From contig NC_065535.1 in NCBI RefSeq assembly GCF_932294415.1, positions 67,539,862-67,603,861 on the forward strand: DNA of 64,000 bases, in the 5' to 3' direction. The first letter of the stretch is position 1. Every line of letters starts with the position of its first letter. Origin of the DNA: Quercus robur (Eukaryota > Streptophyta > Magnoliopsida > Fagales > Fagaceae). The notes under the pieces were generated by a model, which was given only the letters and a program-made list of their open reading frames with translations, did not search any database and had not been told where the DNA came from. Below are positions 1 to 11,065 of the stretch, piece after piece. A program made the position numbers and the translations under genes.

Positions 1-340
1 ATACAACATCAACTAGGTTCACTTAAGTTGGGTAGTTGGTGACAACTTCTCATAACTCATTTATTTAGGTTTTTAACGTTTTCACTTGGTCCATGACTCT
101 TAAGTGTTCTACACAGCTTTAGTTGTGGAGTGGGAATGAACCAAATTCCAAAATCATGAGTCTAATCCATAGGAGATCGTTACTGTCAAAAATTCTGTGT
201 CAAATTTAAATGTGTGTCAAGTTAAGCTAACAAATAGTCTCACTGTTTCTTTTGGAAGTTGTGGCCTTGATCCTCATGTATGCTAAAGTTAAATTTCTAA
301 TCAGCCTGGCCTATTCTTTCCTATTTTTTGCCTTATGCAG

Positions 341-3300
341 ATAAAATATTGCAAGATGAGCTGGATGTTGTCACATATAGAGTGCTGGCCTACCTTCTCC
401 TAGGCGTTGTCAGAATATACTCAAAAAAAGTTGAATACCTGTTTGATGACTGCCACAAGGTGCTAATAAAAATCAATGACTTTGTGGTTAGTACGAAAGC
501 TAATGAACATGTGGAAAATTTTTGTGCACCATATTTCTCTATTACGCTACCGGAAAGGTTTGAACTCGATGCTTTTGATCTAGAGATCATTGAAGATGTT
601 AGTGGGTAAGCTATCTGCTTTAAAAATTGAGTGGCTGAGGTTTTGATTATTTTTGTTTTAATTAACTTAATGTGTCTGTTTCTTCTACTTCCCAGAGGCA
701 ATGTGGTGCCCTATGAACAGATCACACTCAAAGGTTCTAATTTGCTTCAAATTTCAGTTATATTTACTTTTGTTGTTTGTATTATTTATATAATTTGGTG
801 TAATACTGAACAGATGGTTCAAGGAAAAATGAGAAAATGGGCCAGTACTCTTTAGACAAGGTATGTCATATAGTCATGTTGATGCATATAATGCTAAGTG
901 GTCCTTTTTAACTTCTCATCATGTACTTCCAATTATATGTCCGTGTATGTTTCATGGGAGAAATTCCATTCTTTTCCAAGATTATGCGTTTTTTTTTCTC
1001 TAGAGATTATACACTTCCTTTGCCAACAAAAGCTTACTGTCTTATCCTTTCTGAACATGAATAAATAAAAACATTGCATACCAATTACTAAATTTAAAGA
1101 GTTTAAAAATTTAGATAAATGAAAAGGAAGAACAGGTTCTCCCTGCCTTGCATCCTCAAGGAATTTTGCTAGAGTTTCTGAAAACTACTCCTATGGAAAT
1201 GAGGGCGAGGGAGACATTGCTAACAGAGTTAATAAAACTATGTGATTGATAATTGTCTCATTGTTGGAGAGATACCTCTAACTTCTTGTACCGCCGTCTT
1301 CCTCTGTGTTATGCATGTTTGAATACTGGGTAGTCAAGCTCATGCCATGTGTCCTCAAATGTGTGCTGGCCATGTGGTGGGCCTATTGTATGCAGGCACC
1401 CATTTTTGGCCTATTTTTATCAAGTGACCTGATGCAGGAAGTGCAAAGAAAATTTATTTTAATTTAGTTTTATTTTGTTTTGGATATCAATTTTTATTTT
1501 AGGTCTTATTAGCTAATTAGGTTATTAGTATTTTATGTATTTTCCTATAATCAATGTAATTTTTTAAATTCAATAATTGGCTTTCCTAAGTCAACTAGAA
1601 TTAGGGTTAGTAGTCTATATAAGCATGCTATTGTACTTCTATGGAGACAAGTTTATGATGAATAAAATTTACTTGAAATTTTTCCAATGGTTTAGCGCTA
1701 ACTAGCCAACTCTAGGTGCTGACTTCCAGTTTGTTTTTATTGTTTCTGTTCTACAATTTTTGTGTTGCATCAAGTTTGGTTTTGTCCTGCATTATTTTGA
1801 TATCAGAGCTGTTGTTCTGCATCAGAACTACATGTAATTTACACATATAGACCAATTGGTACGAAATGGATTGCAGCTTGACCAACTTAAACCAAATTTA
1901 TCAGAAATTGGCATGTAGGACGTAGTAATTTGATGGTTGAAATATCCACTACATAACAGTTGGCCACTAAGTTTCAATTCAATCTAACACATTTTCTAGA
2001 TACAATATATGATATATAAGTAGTTGAACCAGTTAGTTGTTAGCTCATCCACCAAAGCTAACATAGAAAGTTAATTTTGGCATTATGGCCTTCTGTTCAA
2101 TAATAATTTTCAAGGCTTGTACTACTAAACTTGCTTACACTTATTGGCCTAAAATTTTACAATATGGTAATTTTGCCTATTAATTTTGGCAAGATTGTAG
2201 GGTGCCAACACCAATATGATATGACAGCATTGTGTATGCATTGGTTCTCATGTACAGAGAAACATGCAGCATGTAGTATTAAGCATGTAGTCTTATCCTT
2301 TCTGGACCTGAACCATCAATCCTTCAGTTTGACACTTGTTATGATGATGTAGATCCAGGATGGGTGGAATACTATTGATCAAACATGTATTAAGGTCATA
2401 AAGTTACTCCATTTCTGGCCAAAATAGAAAATTTTAATGTCAAATTGTTCATTTATTAAAATATAAAGTCGTAATCACCAATAAGCAGTTTTGGTGACTT
2501 TGCTCTTCTAGTTTCGTCAGAGATGTGTACTTAAAATGAATTTTTTTTTTTGGTGTGGTTTTGCAGTATCATTATGAGGATTTTTCTCTCTTTCAGACTA
2601 CTTGCTCAACTGATCACACTTTGGCTGACAAGTATGTAAAACATACCCCATCTTTTTTCATTCTCACTATATTGTGTTTATATTTATATATAATGGCAGC
2701 TCAGATTTTAGTTTCTTTTTATAACAAGTAATTCTTGTTGCAGTGTTCTGTCGTCTGTCCTGATGGACATAGATATGGAAGTGAGCACATCATGTAGTCT
2801 AGCCAACTTAAAAGTAAACACAGAGAAGCTTCAAGACGAAAGGTTCTCTCCAGCAGAATGTGTTGACCTTGATACATTTCTTGAGACTGAGGTACAACCT
2901 ACAGATCCTTTTAAACCATTTGATGAAGATATCCAAACTAATGGAGAACGGATAAAGGTTCCAGAAAAGGCACCATTGGAAGACGAAATACCTGGAGAGG
3001 CATGCACAGAGAAGATTCAAGATCGTACGTTCTCTCACGAAGGATGTGTGAACCTTGAGATGTTTTGTGCGACTGATGAGGAACCTGCAGACCATATTAA
3101 CCTATCTGCTGATGATCATCAAATTGATGGAGAGCAGATAAAGGTTACAGAATTGACACAATCAAAAAACAAAACTCAGCCTGTTATTAGGGAAACCCAT
3201 GATCTAAGCAACTTAGAAACAAGCATGGAGAAGCTTCGAGTTGAAAAATTTGCTCATGAAGAATGTATGGACCTTGATATGTTTTGTGGGGCCAAGGAGG

Positions 3301-6300
3301 AACCTCCAGAACTTGTTAGAAAATTTAATGAAGAGCATCATAATGATGCTGAGTCAAAAAAGCTCCCAAGTCTGACATCTTTCGAAAACAAAAAGTGTCA
3401 AGTTAATACAGAAGAACATCCACTGTCTGTCACAGTTGATAGGACCCCTAAATCCAAGTTCCCAGATGCATCAGGTGCAATTATGTTTCTTGCCACCTCT
3501 TGAAAAATAGATATTGTTAAAGAAATTTATCAACTGAACCCTTAGTGATTCATACATTTATTGCTTGATCAGGCAGCCAAAGATTTCCCAATTTATTTGC
3601 TACGGTATTTGCACATTTTGAAGAAATTATTGTCCTTAGGAATTCTGTCCTACTTAAACAATTCTTCTCTCAATGCAGGTGCCACAACACCAGAGTTCAT
3701 GTTTATTCCTACACCAACTACTAGGGAGCGAGCTCGGCCTTCTAGGAAAAGAAAATGTTTAATTGATGAGTTCATAGTGTTGCCTAATGAGTATGTTCAG
3801 TTAACTCCAGTTTAAATCCACGTTTATTCATATGAACTAATTCAATATTATCCATAAATAAAAGTGGACTCTAATTGGGTATTTCTAAGAAATTTTTTTA
3901 ACAATGGATGTTAATTTATGTCTACATAGTGGATGATATAATAGACAAATGATAATATAGTCATCAATATCACATAGCAGCCCTATTTATTTATTATTTA
4001 TTATTTATTTTACATTAATATAATGCTAATCATTTTAATGCAAAAATGGGGTATAAGGTGTTCCTGATATGAGCTAAGTTGAGCTTAATTCTTTTCTCAT
4101 CAAGTTATATCAGTTAACAGTTAAGTTTAAAATTAGGATTGGGAGCTCTGTAGTTGTGAATCCATATCAAGCAGTTGCCACATTATTTCAGGCATACAAA
4201 ATTTCTGTTATGAATATCTGATACAAACATAATAGGCTTTTGGGTAAGTTACGCATTTTCACCCTAAACTATCACCCAATGACACTTAACCCCCTGAACT
4301 TCCTAAGTGCATGATTGGCCCCTCAATTTTGATAATGCGTTACACTTAACCTCCTGTCATCTGTTTTGCTGCTAACTCTAATGGAAATTTCCATTGAAAA
4401 ACAAATTTACCCCTCAGCTATGTGTTTTGGAGAGATGTGTAAATTGGTCTTTAAATTCTAAATCTGTCAAGAAACACTAAAAAATTCGACAGGGAGGCAT
4501 TGAAACAAAATTATAACTTTGGGAAAAAATCATACATTTTGATAGTTCAAAGGGTTAAATGTAATCGGGGCGATAGTTTAGGGTTGACAAGTGTAATTTG
4601 GCCTAGTTTTTTTATTACACTTGGCTTTTACTTAAAGTCCCTCATCATAATTAATTCCAAGTATTTTGAATCATGAAAACAGTTGAAGGTGCTGAAATCA
4701 ATGCTTTCTGTATATAGCTAGGGCAAGCCCAGGTTTCATCTTTAGTTGCATTGTTAAATACTGAAGTATTATTTCTTCCCTTGTATCAAGTAATGTTAGG
4801 GAATTTCAGTTGTTTTCAGTGCAGTCAAAATTCCCAATGTATCTTTATCTGAGAATCACACACACACTCACACACGCGCGCAGGCGTGCTCCCACTCAGA
4901 CACACACACACACTTTCATCACTAAAAACTGAAGAACATGAGATTTTGATTATCTTAGAATGGACCTAAGGGCTGAAATTTTACAAAAACAAATGAACTC
5001 ATAGCACATTCTATGTTATGTTAAACAATTACAGGGTACTTAGGCAGAGCATTCATGATGCGAGTGACTTGGTTTCTAAACGAGGAGCATCTCGTCGTAA
5101 TGCTCTAGCTGTGTGGAAAACTTCTCGAATTTCCAGCCTCCACCAGGGTTTCTTAGAGCCTTTGATGCCTTGTAAGTTTGCTATCATCATATTCTCTGTG
5201 GTTCAAATGCTGTGCTATCCCTTCTTTTTCATGGCAATTAGGAATTGGTGTGCTATCTTTACTCAACATGTTTTTCTGCAGGTATTTCATCAGAGCTTAG
5301 GTCTCTCTTTTACACAAAGAAATTAAAGATTCTACAATCTTCTGAATTAGCTGTGGGTATATCAGAGCATATGCCAGAATCTCCTACTGTGGGTAGATCA
5401 GAGCATAGGCCAGAATCTCCTAATATTGGTACTTCAGAGCATAAGCCAGAATCACCTAATGTGGGCACTTCAGAGAATAAGCCAGAATCTCCTAATGCAG
5501 GTAGATCGGAGTATAAGCCAGAATCTACTACTGTGGGTAGATCAGAGCATAAGCCAGAATCTCTTACTGTGGCTAGATCAGAGGAAATTGTTATTGCTCC
5601 AGAAACACCTGTTAAGTGCTCTACATCAATAAGATCATTTGAGAGCCCAAAGAACACAGAAAATCCTGACTTTGAGGGAGTACGACGTGCAAGTTCCTTT
5701 GGAGATGTAGAGAAAGAAGCATCTTTGAGGAAAGATCGGGACCTCGATTTCAATTTGATGAATGAGGTAAAAGTAATGATCATTATTACAGCTTAGCCTT
5801 AAAATTATAATATGAAACATTATTTTTATTATTTGTCTAATATTTGTATCATAACTTTAAAATCTACCAAGTTTAGAGGTATGAATTCAACCTATGCAAC
5901 AATTGGGCTGGCTTGTAAGAGCAGAACCTTTTTGTGGCATGTATTATATTTCTGAAATTGAATATTTGCTTTGGAAAACTGGTTAAATTTTTTTGGAATT
6001 ATATGTTTGTTTTGTCTCAGGATATAGATTTGTGTGGAGCAGATAATGAGGAACTCTGTAAGTATCTCAATGATCTCACTATTTTAACATTGTAATTGGG
6101 CTTATTTTATATTTCATATTTTGCTTAATGTAGCATTCTCATATGGATCTTTTTGTTGTAGATGGATGGTCAGGGAGAACTAGGTAAACTTGGATTGGCT
6201 CCTTCAATTTCTCTCTTTGTCATCTACTCTCTATGTTCCTTATACAATTTGGTTTTGACTTGTTAATAATTTTCCATACAGAATGGCGGCTAGGTACTTG

Positions 6301-6976
6301 CACAAAACATTCCTAAATCAGGAAAAAGGAGGAGAGGAGGAAGTAGTGAGTTTGTCACGGCTTTTGGAAGGAAGAACCAAGAAAGAAAGTGCAAGGCTGT
6401 TCTATGAGATACTGGTATGTTCTGTATGTGTTTGAGAATGATTTTCTCATCATTTCTCTGGGCTTCTGTTCCGTTGGTAAAACCATCTTTTCATCTTTTT
6501 AACAGAAAATTAAAAATTGTCCCTAACTAACTTGGTTGCTTCTTTAAACGAACCAAAATAAGATACAAGCCCTATATTTGAATGCTTTACCATGAATCTA
6601 TCACATCATGTAAACCAACAACACCTTCCCCCCACCCCCCACCCCCTCCCCCCCCAAAACACGTGCGCACACAAAAAAACAGAAAAAAAGAAAAAAAAAG
6701 AAAAGTTACACGTTGTTTCAGCAATATATGCTTTTAGATTCAGCTGCTTTTTACTATTCTACACCAGAAACTTATCCAGGCTGCCCTCTGCTAATTTTAA
6801 CTGTAAAACACTACAAAGTTGGGTGGAAATGTTATGCAAAATCTAATTTTGGATTATGTAAAACAACTTTGCAGGTGTTGGGAACTACAGGATATGTGGA
6901 TGTGGAACAGAATAATGCTTATGGGGACATTCAAGTCTGTAAACTCTCGAAAATGGGACCAAATTTATGGAGCTGA
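341..6976 (+). CDS. Sister chromatid cohesion 1 (RAD21/SCC1) kleisin, 5'-partial, 12 exons
   Basis: Alpha-kleisin subunit of cohesin, which closes the SMC1-SMC3 ring on chromatin in the nucleus. Exons that join in frame: 341-605, 696-733, 814-860, 2567-2631, 2744-3474, 3679-3790, 5035-5171, 5282-5766, 6021-6057, 6162-6183, 6282-6414, 6875-6976 (about 724 codons); every junction has GT..AG and matching phase. The first exon(s), with the start Met, lie left of the window. Seen: the RAD21/REC8 N-terminal domain (RIYSKKVEYLFDDC, then GGNVVPYEQITLK), an acidic middle, the plant motif PEFMFIPTPTTRERARPSRK, the conserved block QSIHDASDLVSKR..WKTSRISSLHQGFLEPLMP, and the C-terminal winged helix (ESARLFYEILVLGTTGYVDVEQ..YGDIQV) that binds the SMC1 head. 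No stop or frameshift. Length and block order resemble Arabidopsis SYN2/RAD21.1 more than SYN3 or SYN4, but the paralogue is inferred. Family call is very safe. Confidence 0.93.
861..2566 (+). other. Kleisin intron with probable old LTR debris
   Basis: Intron of 1.7 kb (gtatgt at 861, acag/ttgcag at 2566). No second gene seen. About 1436-1830 looks like a degraded LTR end: AT-rich text, a stretch resembling an LTR leader, then a TATCAGAGC-type primer-binding motif near 1800. I could not find both ends, so the LTR is only a possibility. The rest is unremarkable AT-rich intron. Confidence 0.5.
2820..3420 (+). repeat. Three diverged copies of a 62-73-residue module in the kleisin exon 5
   Basis: Within exon 2744-3474 the protein repeats a module three times. 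Each starts with a TEKLQDERFSPAECVDLDTF-like block (second copy TEKIQDRTFSHEGCVNLEMF, third MEKLRVEKFAHEECMDLDMF) followed by an acidic stretch ending near ERIKVPE, EQIKVTE or ESKKLPS. Block starts are at about 2820, 3006 and 3225, so the periods are 62 and 73 codons. The copies differ at many positions, so the triplication is old. It lies in the disordered linker of the kleisin, where separase sites and phosphorylation sites are usual. Confidence 0.8.
4243..4603. mobile_element. MITE-like element with about 50-bp imperfect terminal inverted repeats
   Basis: The left end reads GGGTAAGTTACGC..CACCCTAAACTATCACCC. The right end, reverse-complemented, reads GGCCAAATTACACTTG..ACCCTAAACTATCGCCC, then (GA)TTACATTTAACCC against CACTTAACCCCC. 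Flanks TAGGCTTTT and TAGTTTTTT could be a diverged 9-bp target duplication, which would fit a Mutator-like origin. No ORF. The element type is inferred from ends only. Confidence 0.65.
4857..4913. repeat. CA-rich microsatellite with CG interruptions
   Basis: (CA)n interrupted by TCA, CGCGCGCAGG and CTCCCACTC, then (CA)6. Intronic. Confidence 0.85.
5356..5571 (+). repeat. Coding minisatellite, six 36-bp units (12 residues GxSEHxPESPxV)
   Basis: Six tandem 36-bp units in frame inside exon 5282-5766. The consensus is G-x-S-E-H-x-P-E-S-P-x-V; the last units read GRSEYKPESTTV and GRSEHKPESLTV, followed by ARSEE. Each unit keeps a proline-directed Ser (ESP, EST or ESL) and an acidic pair. Unit length is a multiple of three, so copy number can change without breaking the frame. 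Confidence 0.93.
6415..6874 (+). other. Last kleisin intron, with C-rich and A-rich tracts
   Basis: Intron before the last coding exon. It contains a poly-C/CCCAC tract near 6628-6654 and a poly-A/AAAAG tract near 6672-6704. No element could be identified. Splicing from ATACTG to GTGTTG keeps the winged-helix domain in frame. Confidence 0.8.
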
Positions 6977-8039
6977 TGGTATATGAAACCATGGTAGTAA
7001 TTGCATATTTGTTGTGTAGAAATAGAATTGTTGACTTAGATGATAGTCCACCATGTTAGATGAGTAATTTAAAGGTTTAGCTAGTCTCCTTTGTATTTTG
7101 TACAGTAGACAGTAATTTATAATTTAAAGGTTTAGTCTTCTTTCTGTAGCAGAAAATAGTTAGTAACAGTCAAGGCTTAGTTGAGTTGAATTATCCTTTG
7201 TACATCATTTTTCAGTTTATGCAAGTAATTTGCTCTATGAGTAGCTTTTATCCAACTGCTATGGGAAAAAAGGGGCTTTAACGATCTTTCATGTTGGTGA
7301 AATTTGACATAGGAAAAAGGGTTGTAATTATATTTTATCTAATGAAAGTATTGATAGCAGATATAGCTTCCAAACTGGGTTGATGCCTTGATGGAAGTGT
7401 GATATCAGGTACGATTCCCTGCCCCTTAGGCCAATTGGTTTGAATTGGTCCCCCATTTTCCACCCCAGATCCTCATATAAATGATTATGGCTATGGTCTA
7501 AATATTTTGCTCCATCAGTCAATTCAATATCTTGCCACTGGTATTTGATAAAAACTCGGTGTGAAGTCACACTATGTTCATGTCCCACATATGTTGTCAT
7601 GCTCACATTTGTTTCCATTTTTTTCCTTCCCCTATGACTATGAGTAACATTTTTCCCTAAGGTATACGAATAAGTGACATCAGGTTGCTTCTTCTTCCAT
7701 TCTCACATGAAATCTCTCTATGCTCAATTTCTCTTGCAACGCAATGGAATTTTGATCTTGTTTTCAATGACCATGCCAGAACTATGACAAGCATGGATTA
7801 TTTTCATAGATGTTCAGGAACTGCTAGTAAAAGTACAACTAGACCATAGGCAGTGAAGATGGCCAATGAGAGTGATGAATACACATTATTATTATTATTA
7901 AGAGAGCTAGACTATATAGTTGCAACTGAAACCATGGTGCTTGGAATACTCCCATGCGAAAAAGGTTCTTTATTCGGCTTGGAAGTTGTCACAAGTAATT
8001 ATTTTGCAATTATATGGGCCAATCCATGTTAAAGGTGAA
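6977..8039. other. 3' flank of the kleisin gene, ending in GH1 3'-flank homology
   Basis: About 1 kb downstream of the kleisin stop. 6977-7320 probably holds the 3' UTR (T-rich). A minus-strand ORF at 7328-7618 is listed separately. Text at about 7730-7860 (TTTTGATCTTG.., CATGCCAGAAC..) recurs near 31110, 44780 and 61640 and appears to be conserved 3' flank of the GH1 gene copies. Confidence 0.6.
7328..7618 (-). other. Unrecognised ORF, 96 residues, possible gene fragment
   Basis: Open for 96 codons with a normal-looking composition (contains QWQDIELTDGAKYLDHSH, then WKMGDQFKPIGLRGRESYL). It is denser in conserved-looking residues (W, G, H, D) than the other intergenic ORFs. I do not recognise the family. 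It could be a fragment of a captured gene or of an old transposon. No upstream exon or regulatory signal is clear. Confidence 0.3.
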
Positions 8040-9375
8040 GCCAAGGACTTTTAAGCCACTTTGCGGTCTTCTTGGGTTTTCTGTTCAAGTTGTTAAGGTA
8101 ACCTGTGTAATTAAGCCTGAACCTCACTTTGTAGAGTGAAGACTCTTTTCCCATTTCTATGCAGTCTATTACATAGAGAAGATTTTAATTTTTCTTATTT
8201 GTGTTTAGTTGGAGTGGTGTAAAAGTAGAGGGATGAATTTTTTTTTTTTTTGTTTAGTTGAAAAGAAAAATGGGAGGATAGAAAATAGAGTTTGGAAAAA
8301 TTTACACTTATCCTATTACATAATATATATTTTTTGAGATAATATTAATTTTTTTAATGTATATAAAATAGATACACATATTTTATTATGAAATATCTGG
8401 ATAAACAAAAAACATAAACAACACAATGAAGAAGAATAAAGAGATAAGTATATAATCTCTGTATATTAAGAAAATTCAGAAGATTAGTTATGCTTTTAAA
8501 AAATGTAAAAAATATCACTAATCTAATTAGATAATCCTTATTCTTAAAAAATAAAAAATAAGGTTAAAATTGTAATTCAACGAAATTCAAAAATAAAAAA
8601 ACTACCAAAGAATTTTTTTTATCTTAAAAATTAGAACACTCTTTATTTAAACATATTTTACGCATGTTTGATATATTTTTCCTAAAACCTAGCCCATACT
8701 AAACCCATGAGTTTACTCCATTTTAAATTCTAAATTTTAGTTTTTTAAAAATCTTTTATTGTGTAACCTCACTAATAGATAAATTCAAATTAAAAAATTA
8801 CATTAAACTCAAAAAAAAAAAAAGAGTTTCATCGCATGTGCGGAGCGCGTGTGATGAGGCTAGTATTAATTAACCACAAGGTCCACAACTATATCCCAAA
8901 AAACTGAAACATATCCTTCAATTAAAAATAAATAGAAGAAAAAAAGGCATCCAAATTCAGTAAGAACTAAGAACGAGGAAAAGAAAAAAAGAAATAAGAA
9001 GAAGAAATAAGCAAAGAAAGACAGCAGAACGACTAAAAAAAGAACCAAGCTTAGGCGTAAAAAAGAAGAAGTCAGAAATGAAGAAGGGATTAAAAATGAA
9101 GCAGGAGTGGAGGAGGGAAAAAAATAAAGGGATGAACGAACAAAGCAGGCAAAGAACAATTCAAGGGTCAAATAGTCTTTTCATAATCTTGTTAAGTTCT
9201 TTTTTTATTTTGGAGAGAATGTGATTTGGTGGGCTTTGAGAGAAAATAGCTGGGCTCTACCAATTTTCTCTTCCCCCCTACCCATTTTCTCTATTTTTTT
9301 TTTCTTCTATCTTCCCTATTCCGCGTGAAGTACCCCCTTTACGTTTGTCCTATTCCTGCACTCAAAGAATAATCT
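8040..9375 (-). pseudogene. GH1 beta-glucosidase pseudogene copy A, last exon split by an insertion
   Basis: Minus-strand pieces match the last exon of copy B (45060-45245). 9332-9375 gives FECRN.TNVKG, equivalent to FECRQGANVNG in B. After an insert of about 1.1 kb, 8040-8190 gives IDCIEMG, then RFRLNYTGYLNNLNRKPKK, then TAKWLK, matching DCMEIGSGYTMRYGLAYTNY..KKSAKWLK. This is the C-terminal strand and helix region of the GH1 barrel. The exon is broken by insertion and also differs by an indel after MG. The upstream exon lies at 30347, beyond the Gypsy element. Not functional. Confidence 0.8.
8206..9325. mobile_element. Insertion in GH1 copy A, related to the TIR element at 60003-61518
   Basis: Interrupts the GH1 C-terminal exon. 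Its left part (GTTTAGTTGGAGTGGTG..GGGAGGATAGAAAATAGAG) and right part (GGTGGGCTTTGAGAG..CCAATTTTCTCTTCC) resemble the ends of the element at 60.0-61.5 kb. The middle is A-rich and non-coding. Exact ends and TSD were not resolved. A GH1 reading on both sides is the main support that this is an insert. Confidence 0.55.
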
Positions 9376-9694
9376 TCATGACACTTTATAAACTTACCGG
9401 TCTAATTTAAGCATAATAGTGATGTCATTAAATGGTCGTTGTTAAAAGGATAATAATAGCACTTTGAACTTATTTCATGGCTTCTGAAACAGCAAAAAGA
9501 TGCTTAAGAATATGCTGAATTCATGCATCATCTTCTATTAGTGTGTAATTCTGTGCATACGCACGGGTATAATTAAAAACAATTATTATTATATGATGCA
9601 AATTAAACATTTTTTTTAGAAAATATTCAAATTATACATAGTATTAACTTACATTTTTTTCAACCATACATTTCTAAAATATTTAATGGTTTAT

Positions 9695-9699
<5 letters not shown>

Positions 9700-9735
<36 letters not shown>
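9700..9735. repeat. (AT)n microsatellite
   Basis: About 17 uninterrupted AT units. Confidence 0.95.
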
Positions 9736-9737
<2 letters not shown>

Positions 9738-9770
9738 TGTAAAATTTAAAATTTAATTAGTTTTATGTTC

Positions 9771-9931
9771 GTGGGTTCCAGTTAGCTTAACTGGTAAAGT
9801 CTCTGATGTTTGTATAAGAGATCTGAGATTCAATCATTGCCTATACAAAAAACTGATTGATGTTTTGGTATGATGATAAATAGTTATCATTAGGAGCGGA
9901 CGTCATAGGTTGAAACTCTCTAAAATTTTTT
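9771..9931 (+). mobile_element. tRNA-derived SINE with T-rich tail and TSD
   Basis: The head has a box-A-like TAGCTTAACTGG and, about 45 bp on, a box-B-like GATTCAATC, spaced as in tRNA-derived SINE promoters. The body continues with GGAGCGGACGTCATAGGTTG and ends in a T run. Flanks TTTTATGTTC (9761-9770) and TTTTATGCTC (9932-9941) are a 10-bp TSD with one mismatch. It cannot fold as a full tRNA, so this is not a tRNA gene. Confidence 0.8.
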
Positions 9932-10366
9932 TTTTATGCTCTTTGGTTTGTGCACTCAATAATTCACTTGTCACAAAAATTTAAAACTTAGATAGACACA
10001 TGACGGAAAATTGGACTCTAATTGAAATCCAATTTAGAATCTAATTGGATTTCGACACTTCAATTTTTACACTCAATAATTAACTTAGCACAAAATTAAA
10101 AATTAAATGGGACACATGACGTAAAATTGAGAATCCAATTAAAATTTAATTAGATTGTAGTTTCTATTGGGACCAGGGCTGCAGGGAGACTTGTTGTCTC
10201 TATTGGGAACATGAACGGAGGAAGACTTTGACCTGGGAGTAATGGCCAACCACCACCCCACAATTTTTAAATAAAAATATTAGTAAGTATATAGATACCA
10301 ATTTTAGTAATTTTGTTCTGTAAAATAACACTTTGTCTCCCTTAACAATATCATTAACTCTTTTAA

Positions 10367-10535
10367 GAGGAATGCTATAATCACAAATTTTCTACAAAAT
10401 TTTACAAATGGCTAAGGTAGTAAATTCTTATTAGTTTGCATTTGGGTCTACCACTTACATCAATTTTTTACTTACTATTAACTACTCACCATATTAGCGA
10501 TTTGTAAAAAAATTTGTTACTCTAGTATTTTCCTC
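10367..10535. mobile_element. MITE of 169 bp with 7-bp TSD
   Basis: Ends are GAGGAATGCTATAATCACAA and, reversed, GAGGAAAATACTAGAGTAACA, followed on both sides by AATTTT..TACAAAT. Direct flanks are CTTTTAA at 10360-10366 and 10536-10542. No coding capacity. The superfamily is not decided. Confidence 0.8.
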
Positions 10536-11008
10536 CTTTTAAAGGCCATAAAAAAATTAAAACAAAATATACAAGCCCAAAAAAATTAGCCCAACAACAA
10601 AAATTACCAATAATAAAGTTAAAAAAAATTAAACTCAATCAACCAATTTTATCAAAAACAAACAACCCGGCCCAATAAAAAATTGTAAATAAAATAATTT
10701 TTTCCTTACTCAACAGAAGTCACACACATAAAAAAAAAAAACAAATAAATAATAAATATATTAAAAAAACCCTTAGCGGTTAAGCAATAGAGCCGGAGGC
10801 CAGAGTCACTGCATGCAACTAGCAGCAAAGTCACCCCCCTAACTTCAAGTTCTAGTTTCGTCCCTGATCGAGACAATATCATCTTGTTTTCTAGATATCA
10901 TGTTTCAAGGCATATAAATATAAATATAAATATATATATATATATATGTTGATCATATCAATAATTAAAAAAAAATTGTAATGGGTTGTTTTTATCATGA
11001 TGAAAAAG

Positions 11009-11039
<31 letters not shown>

Positions 11040-11065
11040 GAAGAAAAACCTTTTAACATACTAAT

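Larger units (their letters stand above)
3791..5034 (+). other. Kleisin intron of 1.2 kb with a MITE and a CA repeat
   Basis: Intron between the exons ending CCTAATGA (donor gtatgt) and starting G-GTACTTAGG (acceptor acag). It carries the inverted-repeat element at 4243-4603 and a CA-rich microsatellite at 4857-4913. Nothing else coding is visible. Confidence 0.75.
9376..11065. other. Former GH1 intron or flank filled with small elements
   Basis: Between GH1 copy A exon pieces. It contains an AT microsatellite, a SINE and a MITE (separate entries). 10536-11065 has A-rich text, a second TA run near 10930 and an AAAAG run near 11000-11045. No gene seen. Confidence 0.7.

Noticed and set aside
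1436..1830. Solo LTR in the cohesin intron
   Set aside because: Only one LTR-like end is visible; I could not find a matching start and TSD, so it is mentioned only within the intron entry.
5310..5783. 157-codon ORF on the minus strand over the cohesin repeat
   Set aside because: Shadow of the 36-bp coding repeat on the other strand.
8866..9171. 101-codon Phe/Leu/Ser-rich ORF on minus
   Set aside because: A-rich filler of an inserted element; low complexity.
9771..9845. Possible tRNA gene
   Set aside because: Box A and box B like motifs are present, but the arms do not pair and the unit goes on into a SINE body with TSD, so it is a SINE head.
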